A program made the translations under genes and the position numbers. Under the pieces are notes generated by a model. It did not search any database and was not told where the DNA came from. It worked only from the letters and a program-made list of their open reading frames with translations. This document shows positions 33,445-41,412 of a DNA stretch of 50,175 nt, piece after piece; position 1 is the first letter of the stretch, and every line of letters starts with the position of its first letter. The stretch is from Myxococcota bacterium (GTDB lineage: Bacteria > Myxococcota_A > UBA9160 > JAFDET01), in contig JANQFA010000090.1 of assembly GCA_028278065.1 (NCBI GenBank), forward strand, positions 1-50,175, in the 5' to 3' direction.

Positions 33445-33837
33445 CTAGGTGGCGCGTCCGACGTAGGCCGCCCGCAGCAGGTCGGCCTCGGTCACGATCC
33501 CGACCAATCGCCCTTCCTCCACCACCGGAAGAAACCCGATGCGGTGGCGCAGCATCAGCTCCGCGGCGCGCTCGGGCGAGCAGTCCGGGGTCACCGCCAC
33601 CACGTCCCGGCGCACCAGCGGCGCGATCGGCCGCGAACGCAGGGTCTCCAGCGCCGGCGACGGGAGCTGGGAGTCGCGCTCCTCCATCTCCGCCTGCAGG
33701 AGGTCCCGGTGCGAGAGCACGCCGACGAACTCGTCCTCGCGCACGACGGGGAGGTGGCGCACCCGCGCCAGCCGCATCAGCCGGTCGGCTCCGTGACGAT
33801 CCTCGCCCCAGGCCAGGGTAATGAAGTCGCTTCGCAT
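33445..33837 (-). CDS. Two-CBS-domain protein
   Basis: 130 residues from ATG 33837. Two CBS motifs are seen: RLARVRHLPVVREDEFVGVLSHRDLL and LMLRHRIGFLPVVEEGRLVGIVTEADLL (quoted in part by family pattern HLPVV...GVLSHRDLL). The protein has no other domain. Stand-alone CBS pairs bind adenine nucleotides and act as energy or redox sensors. It is divergent from the NtrC-type regulator, with a shared 220-bp region containing two opposed sigma-54-type promoters and two enhancer palindromes, so it probably belongs to the same circuit. Confidence 0.88.
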   Translation of the reverse strand: MRSDFITLAWGEDRHGADRLMRLARVRHLPVVREDEFVGVLSHRDLLQAEMEERDSQLPSPALETLRSRPIAPLVRRDVVAVTPDCSPERAAELMLRHRIGFLPVVEEGRLVGIVTEADLLRAAYVGRAT

Positions 33838-33851
33838 GAAGCGGAGACCTT

Positions 33852-33867
33852 TGCATCGCCCGTGCCA
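33852..33867 (-). promoter_or_regulatory. Candidate sigma-54 promoter for the CBS gene
   Basis: On the minus strand TGGCACGGGCGATGCA has a perfect -24 half and GG-N10-GC spacing. The ATG at 33837 begins about 16 nt beyond the -12 GC, which would leave almost no leader. Confidence 0.62.
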
Positions 33868-33906
33868 CGCCCGGGAGAGGCGCCCGGGCCGCGCTGGAGC
33901 CCGAAA

Positions 33907-33923
33907 TGGGGCAGCTGGCCTCG
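33907..33923. promoter_or_regulatory. Enhancer-like palindrome, distal site of regulator/CBS region
   Basis: TGGGGCAGCTGGCCTCG matches the TGnGGCA-N3-TGCCnCA pattern at most positions. It is 47 bp from the second site at 33954, and about 49 bp from the CBS -24 element. Confidence 0.45.
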
Positions 33924-33953
33924 CTCGAGTGTCGCCCATGCGACTTATCGACA

Positions 33954-33970
33954 TGGGGCAAAATGCTACG
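33954..33970. promoter_or_regulatory. Enhancer-like palindrome, proximal site of regulator gene
   Basis: TGGGGCAAAATGCTACG has a full left half-site TGGGGCA and a degenerate right half. Its centre is about 69 bp upstream of the regulator's -24 element, consistent with autoregulation. Confidence 0.5.
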
Positions 33971-34029
33971 TATCGAGGCGAGATAGCGCGGGCGAGCGCC
34001 CTCGGAGCCACTCAGAAGGCCCGAAGCCC

Positions 34030-34045
34030 TGGCACGGCTCCTGCT
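34030..34045 (+). promoter_or_regulatory. Candidate sigma-54 promoter for the NtrC-type regulator
   Basis: TGGCACGGCTCCTGCT has a perfect -24 half and exact GG-N10-GC spacing. The ATG at 34059 is 15 nt beyond the -12 GC. A GGAG at 34048 would lie upstream of the predicted transcript start, so either the leader is almost absent or a second promoter is used. Confidence 0.65.
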
Positions 34046-34058
34046 TCGGAGAATACCG

Positions 34059-35441
34059 ATGGAGAATCACCGATCCGTTCTGGTGGTGGACGACGACGCG
34101 GCCATGCGTGAGATGGTGGTGTCGCTGCTCGAGGAGACCGGCTACGGCGCGCGAGGCTGCGCCGGAGCCGACGAGGCACTGGAAGCCCTTCAGGACGCAC
34201 CCCCCGACGTGGTCCTGACCGACATCCGCATGCCCGGCAAGAGCGGCGTGGAGCTCCTGGGCGAGCTCCACGAGCTGCGCCCGCGCCTCCCGGTCATCCT
34301 GATGACCGCCTTCGGGAGCATCGACTCGGCGGTGGGAGCCATGCGCTCCGGAGCCTTCGACTACGTCACCAAGCCCTTCAAGAAGGACCAGCTCCTCGTG
34401 GTGCTGGAACGCGCTTTCGAGCGGCTGGCGCTGGAAGAGGAGAACCAGCGCCTGCGCCGCGCCGTGGACCAGACCACCTCCTTCGGAGAGCTGATCGGTG
34501 CCAGCCCGGCCATGCGCGAGATCTTCGCCCTCGTGCGCAAGGTGGCGAACAGCCGGAGCAGTGTGCTGATCACCGGCGAGAGCGGAACGGGCAAGGAAGT
34601 GGTGGCTCGGACCATCCACTTCAACGGGATCCTCAAGGACGCTCCCTTCATCCCGGTGAACTGCACCGCCATTCCCGAGGGCCTGCTGGAGAGCGAGCTC
34701 TTCGGCCACGTGCGCGGCGCATTCACCGGGGCGCACACCTCCAAGCGGGGACTCTTCGAGGAGGCCAACGGCGGCACCCTCTTCCTCGACGAGATCGGAG
34801 ACATGGGGCCGAGCCTGCAGGCCAAGATCCTGCGCGTCCTCCAGGACGGAGAGGTGCGACCGGTCGGCGGCAACAAGGCGGTCAAGGTGGACGTGCGCGT
34901 CATCGCCGCCACCAACAAGGACCTGCAGACGGAAATGGACGAGGGGCGCTTCCGCCGCGATCTCTTCTACCGCCTCAACGTGATCCCGCTCCACATCCCG
35001 CCCCTGCGCGAGCGCCCCGACGACATCCCGCTCCTGGCCGACTACTTCGTGAAGCGACATGCGGGCGAACGCAACATGGTCCTGGCACCGGCGGCCGTTT
35101 CACACCTCCTGCAGTTCCGGTTCGAGGGCAACGCCCGCGAGCTGGAGAACTGGATCGAGCGCGCCATCGCCCTCACCGAGGGCCACGAGATCGGGCCCGA
35201 TGCGTTCCCCGACGGCGAGCCCACTCCGCTCGGAGCGGCCACGGGCGACACCGGTACCGCCCTGGTGCGCGCTACCGCGGAACGTCGCCTCACCCTCGAG
35301 GAGCTGAAGGATCTCTACGTGGAGGAGGTGCTGCGCCTGACGGGCGGCAACAAGGTCCAGGCTGCACGCATCCTGGGCATCGATCGCAGGACCCTCTACC
35401 GCCGCCGCGAGCGGGGCGCGCGACGCGCAGCCCACGGGTAG
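34059..35441 (+). CDS. NtrC-family sigma-54-dependent response regulator
   Basis: 460 residues from ATG 34059. Receiver domain at 1-120 with acidic pocket VVDDDA, phospho-acceptor D55 (LTDIRMPGKSG) and KPFKK. The AAA+ domain has Walker A GESGTGKE and the sigma-54-contacting GAFTGA at residues 220-225, so it should be a true activator. The C-terminal Fis-type helix-turn-helix is GGNKVQAARILGIDRRTLYRRR. The globin-coupled kinase 640 bp upstream is the obvious candidate partner. It is preceded by a sigma-54-type promoter and two palindromes, suggesting positive autoregulation. Proposed targets in this window are the cco, hemerythrin-hemN, diiron, P450 and CBS genes. Confidence 0.95.
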   Translation: MENHRSVLVVDDDAAMREMVVSLLEETGYGARGCAGADEALEALQDAPPDVVLTDIRMPGKSGVELLGELHELRPRLPVILMTAFGSIDSAVGAMRSGAFDYVTKPFKKDQLLVVLERAFERLALEEENQRLRRAVDQTTSFGELIGASPAMREIFALVRKVANSRSSVLITGESGTGKEVVARTIHFNGILKDAPFIPVNCTAIPEGLLESELFGHVRGAFTGAHTSKRGLFEEANGGTLFLDEIGDMGPSLQAKILRVLQDGEVRPVGGNKAVKVDVRVIAATNKDLQTEMDEGRFRRDLFYRLNVIPLHIPPLRERPDDIPLLADYFVKRHAGERNMVLAPAAVSHLLQFRFEGNARELENWIERAIALTEGHEIGPDAFPDGEPTPLGAATGDTGTALVRATAERRLTLEELKDLYVEEVLRLTGGNKVQAARILGIDRRTLYRRRERGARRAAHG

Positions 35442-35514
35442 GCCTGCTGTATCCTGGGCGGGCTGCCATGTGCCGCCCGAAACGTCCCCGTAGCCGCCGC
35501 GGGCTGCCACCCGC

Positions 35515-37260
35515 GTGAGCCGCGGCCGCCGACTGCTACTCGCCGGCCTGATGGTCGCGCTCACCCTCGCTGCCATCGAGATCGGGGCGCGCGGAATCGA
35601 GTGGGCTCGCGCGCGCTTCTTTCCCGAGCCGCACCCCTTCGTCGATGCGACCAACCCGGTTCCGGTCTTCGAGGAGACCGAGCTGGATGGGCGCCGCGTC
35701 TTCGCGCGGACTCGTCATCACCCCCTCATGCTTCCCGATCTGCACTTCGCCGCCGAGAAGCCTCGCGGCGGATTCCGGGTCTTCCTGCTGGGCGGCTCTG
35801 CGGCGGGCGGCTGGCCGTACGACCTGGGTGGCTACAGCATCGCCGACCACCTCGACAAGAAGCTCGGGGTCCTCTTTCCCGAGCGCTCGATCGAGGTGAT
35901 CAACGCCGCCGGCGGAACCTACGCGAGCCATCGCGTGCGCTTCGTCTTCGACGAGGTGATCGATTACGACCCGGACCTGATCGTCGTCTACACGGGCAAC
36001 AACGAGTTCCTCGAGAGCTTCGTCTTCCGACCGCAGCTCCCAGCAGGCGCCTGGAAGCACCTGGCCGTGGCCCGCATCGTCCACCGGGCGCGGCTGGCGC
36101 GCGAGGGCTCGAAGCCGAGCTTCGACGTCGAGAGCTACAACCTGGCGGACCAGGCGGCGAACCGGCTCTCGTACGCGTTCGGCCGCGCGTCGCGCTACCG
36201 GCGCGATCCGGAGCAGTTCCGCGCGGTCGTGGAGAGCTTCCGCCACAATCTGGACTGGATGGCGCGGATCGCCGCCGAACGCGGGGTACCCATCGTCTTC
36301 CTCGACGTCCCCGTCAACCTGAAGGACTGGCAGCCGAACGCCTCCCGACACCGGGAAGGGCTGTCCGGCCCGGAGCGCCGACGCTGGCGCGAGTCGTTCG
36401 CCGCGGGTCTCGCCGCCGTCGAGGCGGAAGACCCCGAGGGCGCGGTCGAGGCGCTCACCCGCGCTACCGAGCACGACCCCGAGTACGCCGAGGCCTGGTA
36501 CTACCTCGGCCGCTCACTCCTGGCGCTGGGGCGCAACGCGGAGGCGCGCGAGGCGCTGCTCGAGGCGCTCGAGCGCGACGCCTACCCGTTCCGCGCGATC
36601 CCGCCCCTGTGGTCCGTGATCGAGGAGGTGGCGGCGCAGCACGGGGTACCGCGGGTCGCCATCACACGCGCCCTCGAAGAGGCGAGTCCGGACGGCATCC
36701 TGGGCGCCGAGACCCTGGTCGACTACGTGCACCTGTCGGAGGCCAGCCAGGAGCGCGTGGCCCACGAGGTCCTGCGCACGGCCGCGACCCACGGGTTCCT
36801 GCCGGCAGCGCCGGGCGCCGCGCTCGATCGAATCCGCATCCCGATCCCGACGGCCTTCCGCCCCGAGGTGGCCCTGCGCGAGGGCGAGCTCCTCTACCGG
36901 CAGTACCTCGTGATGCGCCAGTACGACCGCATCGACGCGGCCTACGATCGCTATGTCGACGCCCTCACGCGGGCGCCCGAGACCCGGCCCGACCTGGCCG
37001 ACTACTGCGCGCGACGGCTCGTCCTGGCCCAGCGGATCCAGGCCGTGCTGGAGCCCTATCGCCGCCTGCTCCACGCGGAGAAGATCGGGCGGCTCGAGGG
37101 CGCCTACACGCGTGAAGAGGCGCGGCGGATCTACGCGAGCTACGTGGCCTTGATCCGCGCGATCGAGGCGCCGGACATGCCCCGTGAGCGCTTCCGCGAG
37201 TTCGTTCCCCCGCTGCGCTACCGGGGGGCGCGGGCGCCGGATCGAGCCCCAACCGATTGA
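35515..37260 (+). CDS. Membrane-anchored SGNH/GDSL hydrolase with TPR insertion
   Basis: 581 residues from GTG 35515. One N-terminal membrane anchor (LLLAGLMVALTLAAIEIGA). SGNH blocks: LLGGSAAGGWPY with S95, YTGNNEFLE with Asn162/163, and D403-Y-V-H406 as the catalytic Asp-His. Between blocks lies a TPR-like helical insert (about 300-350, DPEYAEAWYYLGRSLLALG). The C-terminal 150 residues are helical. Such proteins act as envelope esterases or O-acyl modifying enzymes; substrate unknown. It precedes the HpnN-like gene by 59 bp on the same strand. Confidence 0.82.
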   Translation: MSRGRRLLLAGLMVALTLAAIEIGARGIEWARARFFPEPHPFVDATNPVPVFEETELDGRRVFARTRHHPLMLPDLHFAAEKPRGGFRVFLLGGSAAGGWPYDLGGYSIADHLDKKLGVLFPERSIEVINAAGGTYASHRVRFVFDEVIDYDPDLIVVYTGNNEFLESFVFRPQLPAGAWKHLAVARIVHRARLAREGSKPSFDVESYNLADQAANRLSYAFGRASRYRRDPEQFRAVVESFRHNLDWMARIAAERGVPIVFLDVPVNLKDWQPNASRHREGLSGPERRRWRESFAAGLAAVEAEDPEGAVEALTRATEHDPEYAEAWYYLGRSLLALGRNAEAREALLEALERDAYPFRAIPPLWSVIEEVAAQHGVPRVAITRALEEASPDGILGAETLVDYVHLSEASQERVAHEVLRTAATHGFLPAAPGAALDRIRIPIPTAFRPEVALREGELLYRQYLVMRQYDRIDAAYDRYVDALTRAPETRPDLADYCARRLVLAQRIQAVLEPYRRLLHAEKIGRLEGAYTREEARRIYASYVALIRAIEAPDMPRERFREFVPPLRYRGARAPDRAPTD

Positions 37261-37286
37261 TTTCGCTCGACTCACCAGAAGGCCTG

Positions 37287-37300
37287 GGTCAAGCTTGACC
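37287..37300. promoter_or_regulatory. Perfect 14-bp palindrome before the RND gene
   Basis: GGTCAAGCTTGACC is fully self-complementary and lies 20 bp upstream of the GTG at 37320. It has the size of a dimeric repressor operator. No cognate regulator is evident in the window. Confidence 0.45.
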
Positions 37301-37319
37301 GGCGAGGGGAGTCGATCGG

Positions 37320-39959
37320 GTGACGGGGTTCGAGGAGCGCGTGGGTTCCGCCCTGCGGACCTGGGTCGGCGCGGTCATGCGAAGGCCGCGCGAGGTGGCG
37401 TGGGCGATCACCGCGGTCACGCTGGTGGGCGCCTGGTGGTCGCTCTCGCACCTGGGCATCAACACCGACACCAAGCGTCTGATGGCCGACGACGTGCCCT
37501 TCCGTCGGACCTGGATCGAGTTCGCCCGCCACTTCCCCACCCTCGACGACGCGCTCCTGGTCGTGATCGATGCGAAGACGCCGGAGCAGGCCCGCGAGGC
37601 GGCCGAGGGGCTCTCCGAGAAGCTCCGCGAGGACCGGGTCACCTTCAACGACGTCTTCATCCCCGGCGCCGGCGAGTTCTTCGAGAGGAACGGCCTCCTC
37701 TACCGCGACCCGGACGATCTCGAGATCCTGATCGACCACGTTGCGGAGGTGCAGCCGATCCTCGCGGAGCTGACCCGCGAGCCCAGCGTGTCGAACCTGG
37801 CACGCCTCGTGCGCCTGGGGATCGAGCGCGAGGGGGCTGCGCGCCGCGACTGGCCCTCGATCTTCGACCGCATCGGCCACGCCACGGTAGCGGTCTACCA
37901 GGAGCATCCGGTGCGCGTGTCCTGGGAGGACGTGGTCCTCACCGGCTCGGCGATCGATCCCTCGACACGCGCGGTGATCGTGGCTTCCCCGGAGATCGAC
38001 TACGACCAGGTGTTCGCCGCCGCCGAGCCCATCGCCGCCATCCGCAAGGCGGCGCGGAATCTCGGGTACACGCCGGACCGGGGCGTGCGGGTCCGGGTCA
38101 CCGGCAACCCGGCCCTGAACTACGAGGAGATGAGCAACATGATCTGGGACGTGGCCATCGCCGGCTGCTTCTCGATCATCTTCATCTGCGGCGTCCTCTA
38201 CATCGCGCTGCGCTCCTTCCGGCTCGTCTCCGCTTCGGCGGTGAACCTCGTGGTGGGCCTCGTCTGGACCGCCACCTTCGCCGCGGTGGCGGTGGGGCGC
38301 CTGAACCTGGTCTCGATCTCTTTCGCCGTCCTCTTCCTCGGGCTCGGCATCGACTTCGCGATCCACCTGGCGGTGCACTACGAAGAGCTGCGGCGCCGCG
38401 GCATCGTGCACAAGCGGGCCATGCTCGACTCGATGCACAGCGTGGGCAGCGCCCTCAGCATCTGCACGGTCACGACGGCGATCGGGTTCTTCGCCTTCGC
38501 CCCGACCCAGTTCCGGGGTGTCGCCGAGCTGGGGCTGATCGCCGGGGTGGGGATGTTCGTGATCTTCTTCCTGACCGTGACGCTCTTCCCCGCGCTCGTG
38601 GAGGTGTGGGTCCGCGACAAGGACGACTGGCCACGCGAGGAGGGGCGTTTCCGGCTGGCCTCCCTGTCCGCGGCCGAGCGACACCCCGGCACCACGCTGG
38701 CGATCGCCGCCGTGCTCGCGATCGGATCCGTCGCGCTCCTGCCGCGCGTCACCTTCCACTCCGACATCGTGAAGATGAGGCCGCGCCACGCCGAGTCCGT
38801 GCAGACCTTCGAGGATCTCCTGGAGCGGCCTCACACCACTCCCTGGCAGGTGGACGTGCTGGCGCCGGACCTCGAGACGGCGGCGACCGTCGCCGCCGAG
38901 CTCCGCGCCCTGCCCGAGGTCGAGCGCGCCATCACCCTGACCGACTACGTGCCCGCAGACCAGGAAGAGAAGATCGAGATCCTCGAGGACCTGGCGATGA
39001 TGCTGGAGGTGCCCGGCGGGCCTCTGGAGCGCGAGCCGCTCTCGGTGGAGGAGCAGGTCCAGGCACTGCGGGAGCTGCACGACTGGCTGGACCGGGACTG
39101 GCTCGAGACGTCGCCCTCGCCGTTCGCCGCCAGCGCGCTGCGTCTGCGCGATCGGCTCGCGGAGTTCCTGGCCCGGGTCGAGGCCGATCCGCAGGCCGAC
39201 GAGGCGCTGGCCTCGCTGGAGGAGATCCTGCTCGGCGGACTGCCCAGGCAGCTCGAGAAGCTGCGCGCCGCCACGCGCCCCGAGCCCTTCGGACTGGAGG
39301 ATCTTCCCGAGCGGCTCCGCAACCGCATGCTGGCGGAGGACGGAAGCGCACGGGTGCAGGTCTTTCCCGCCGAGAACGTCAGCGAGGAGGAGGCGCTACA
39401 GCGCTTCGTCGACGCCGTGACGTCGGTCGCCGACAACGCCACCGGCCTCGCGACCCACATCGTCGAGTTCAGCCGCGCCACGGCGCGCTCGCTCCGCGAC
39501 GCGCTGATGATCTCTCTGGGCCTCGTGACCCTGCTCCTGTACCTGCTCTGGCGCCGGGCGGCGGAGGTGGGGCTGGCCCTGGCCCCGCTCCTGCTCAGCG
39601 CGGCCCTGGCGTGCGCGGCCATGGTGCTGATCGGCCAGCCCTTCAACTTCTCCAACGTGATCGTGATTCCGCTTCTGCTCGGCATCGGGGTGGACAGCGG
39701 GATCCACCTGGTGCACCGGAGCCTCCACCGCCACGACCACACCGAGCCGGACCAGGGCCTCACCGGAACCCACACGGCGCGGGCCGTCTTCTACAGCGCC
39801 GTCACCACGGTCACCAGCTTCGGGAGCCTCTCGTTCTCTTCCCATCGCGGCGTGGCCAGCCTGGGCGTCCTGCTCGTGCTGGGCATGATCTTCGCCCTGG
39901 CGTGCAACCTGCTGGTCCTGCCCGCCCTCCTGCGCGTCTACAAGTCGCGGCGGAGCTGA
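37320..39959 (+). CDS. hpnN: HpnN-like RND/MMPL family transporter
   Basis: 879 residues from GTG 37320. Two repeats, each with one N-terminal TM (AWAITAVTLVGAWW; TTLAIAAVLAIGSVALL), a large periplasmic loop and a bundle of five TMs with the motif GLGIDFAIHLAVHYEE in the first and GIGVDSGIHLVHRSLHRHD in the second. This duplicated SSD-like arrangement and length match HpnN, which carries hopanoids to the outer membrane. No squalene-hopene cyclase is in the window, so the name rests on family resemblance; other lipid cargo is possible. Confidence 0.82.
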   Translation: MTGFEERVGSALRTWVGAVMRRPREVAWAITAVTLVGAWWSLSHLGINTDTKRLMADDVPFRRTWIEFARHFPTLDDALLVVIDAKTPEQAREAAEGLSEKLREDRVTFNDVFIPGAGEFFERNGLLYRDPDDLEILIDHVAEVQPILAELTREPSVSNLARLVRLGIEREGAARRDWPSIFDRIGHATVAVYQEHPVRVSWEDVVLTGSAIDPSTRAVIVASPEIDYDQVFAAAEPIAAIRKAARNLGYTPDRGVRVRVTGNPALNYEEMSNMIWDVAIAGCFSIIFICGVLYIALRSFRLVSASAVNLVVGLVWTATFAAVAVGRLNLVSISFAVLFLGLGIDFAIHLAVHYEELRRRGIVHKRAMLDSMHSVGSALSICTVTTAIGFFAFAPTQFRGVAELGLIAGVGMFVIFFLTVTLFPALVEVWVRDKDDWPREEGRFRLASLSAAERHPGTTLAIAAVLAIGSVALLPRVTFHSDIVKMRPRHAESVQTFEDLLERPHTTPWQVDVLAPDLETAATVAAELRALPEVERAITLTDYVPADQEEKIEILEDLAMMLEVPGGPLEREPLSVEEQVQALRELHDWLDRDWLETSPSPFAASALRLRDRLAEFLARVEADPQADEALASLEEILLGGLPRQLEKLRAATRPEPFGLEDLPERLRNRMLAEDGSARVQVFPAENVSEEEALQRFVDAVTSVADNATGLATHIVEFSRATARSLRDALMISLGLVTLLLYLLWRRAAEVGLALAPLLLSAALACAAMVLIGQPFNFSNVIVIPLLLGIGVDSGIHLVHRSLHRHDHTEPDQGLTGTHTARAVFYSAVTTVTSFGSLSFSSHRGVASLGVLLVLGMIFALACNLLVLPALLRVYKSRRS

Positions 39960-39971
39960 GCGGAACGGAGC

Positions 39972-40250
39972 TCAGGGCTCCACCTCGCAGCGCAGGGTGC
40001 CGTCCGGCTGCTTCTCGCAGCGTGGGTCCGCGTCCGGATAGGCGGGCTCGATGTCGAGGGTGCGCTTCACGAGGGGACAGATGAGCACGTCGTTCTGCAC
40101 CCAGCAGCCCTTGCCCACCTGCGGAGCCCTGGCCTCGAAGCTGCACGCGCACTCGCACGGCTGGGCGGGGACGTTGACCACGGGAGGCTCGGCACAGGCC
40201 GTGCCGAGCGCCAGGAGCCCGAAGACGAGAACGCGGAGAGCTCGGACCAT
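39972..40250 (-). CDS. Small Cys-rich lipoprotein
   Basis: 92 residues from ATG 40250. The leader MVRALRVLVFGLLALGTAC ends in a lipobox. The mature chain has CECAC, GKGCWV, ICPLV, DPRCEKQ and LRCEVEP, seven cysteines beyond the lipid anchor, suggesting disulfides or metal binding. Family not recognised. It lies 9 bp downstream of the exchanger gene and is probably co-transcribed. Confidence 0.75.
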   Translation of the reverse strand: MVRALRVLVFGLLALGTACAEPPVVNVPAQPCECACSFEARAPQVGKGCWVQNDVLICPLVKRTLDIEPAYPDADPRCEKQPDGTLRCEVEP

Positions 40251-40259
40251 GGGTCCTCC

Positions 40260-41231
40260 TCAGGTGGCGGCGCGAGCGCCGATGTAGGCCACGTAGATGC
40301 ACAGCAGAACCGCCGCCTCGCGACGGATGATCTGCTGGCGGTGCGAGAGGCACATGAACAGGAGCAGCACGGAGAGCAGCGCCACCACCGTCAGGTCCCA
40401 GACCCCGCCCTCGGGAACGGGGATGGGCCGCAGGGTGCTGCTCACACCCAGGATGAAGAGGAGGTTGAAGAGATTCGAGCCGACGATGTTGCCCACGGCC
40501 AGGTCGGTCTGCTCGCGCAGGGCTGCTACGACGCCCGTGACCAGCTCCGGAAGACTGGTGCCGAGCGCGACCAGGGTCAGACCGATCAGGACCTGGGGCA
40601 CGCCGAAGCCCTCGGCCAGCCCCACCGCCGAGCCCACCGTGAGCTCCGCGCCGCCCACCAGGGCCAGCAGGCCGATCGCGGTCAGCGCCAGGTTGAGCCG
40701 GACGGTTCCCCAGAAGCGGCTGGGCGTGGCCAGTCCGGTCTGCACGACGAAGGGATCCGAGCCGCGCTGGCGGAAGACGTCTGCCACCGTGTAGTACATG
40801 AAGACGCTGAACATGAGGAGCAGGACGACCCCGTCGCCGCGGCTGTAGACCGGCGGGCTCCCGTTCCAGCCCCAGCCCATCACGGCCACCACGAGCGTGG
40901 CCGCGATCATCATGGGTACCTCGCGCCGGATGATCGCGCCCTCGACCGGGATGGGGCGCAGCACTGCGAACATGCCGATCACCAGGCCGATGTTCGCGAT
41001 GTTGGAGCCGATGATGTTGCCGAAGGAGAGATCGCCGCGGTCTCGCAGCGCGGCGTCCAGGTTGACCGCCAGCTCCGGCGCGCTGGTCCCGAAGGCGACG
41101 ACCGTGAGCCCCACGACCAGGGGCGAGACGCCGAAGTCCCGCGCCAGACCGGACCCGCCCCGCACCAGGGCTTCCGCGCCGCCCACCAGCAGCACGAGCC
41201 CCACTACGAGCAGCAGCCCATCCAGTACCAA
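40260..41231 (-). CDS. Ca2+/Na+ exchanger (CaCA family, YrbG-like)
   Basis: About 323 residues from TTG 41231, preceded by a G-rich stretch; an in-frame GTG at 41303 would add 24 polar residues not expected in the family. Two inverted alpha repeats are clear: FGTSAPELAVN with GNIIGSNIANIGLV, and LGTSLPELVTG with GNIVGSNLFNLLF. These hold the ion-binding acidic and Ser/Asn residues. About ten membrane helices. The usual role is exchange of Ca2+ for Na+ or H+ across the inner membrane. Confidence 0.92.
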   Translation of the reverse strand: MVLDGLLLVVGLVLLVGGAEALVRGGSGLARDFGVSPLVVGLTVVAFGTSAPELAVNLDAALRDRGDLSFGNIIGSNIANIGLVIGMFAVLRPIPVEGAIIRREVPMMIAATLVVAVMGWGWNGSPPVYSRGDGVVLLLMFSVFMYYTVADVFRQRGSDPFVVQTGLATPSRFWGTVRLNLALTAIGLLALVGGAELTVGSAVGLAEGFGVPQVLIGLTLVALGTSLPELVTGVVAALREQTDLAVGNIVGSNLFNLLFILGVSSTLRPIPVPEGGVWDLTVVALLSVLLLFMCLSHRQQIIRREAAVLLCIYVAYIGARAAT

Positions 41232-41412
41232 GCGTCCCCCCGCGCCGGGATTCGAGGCGTTCGACTGTACCCGATAGGAGAGGACCCCGGCGCGGCCGTC
41301 CACGTTTCTCGCCGGGATTCAGGTCCGGTTCATGTGGATCGCGGCCGGATGTCGCCGCGGCGACGGCCCTCGGGGCCGTTGAGGCGTTTTGACCCTCGCC
41401 TGGCGGGCCCAG

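Noticed and set aside
37184-40084. 966-codon plus-strand frame over the RND gene
   Set aside because: Arg/Gly-rich shadow in a different frame from the HpnN-like protein with its membrane helices.
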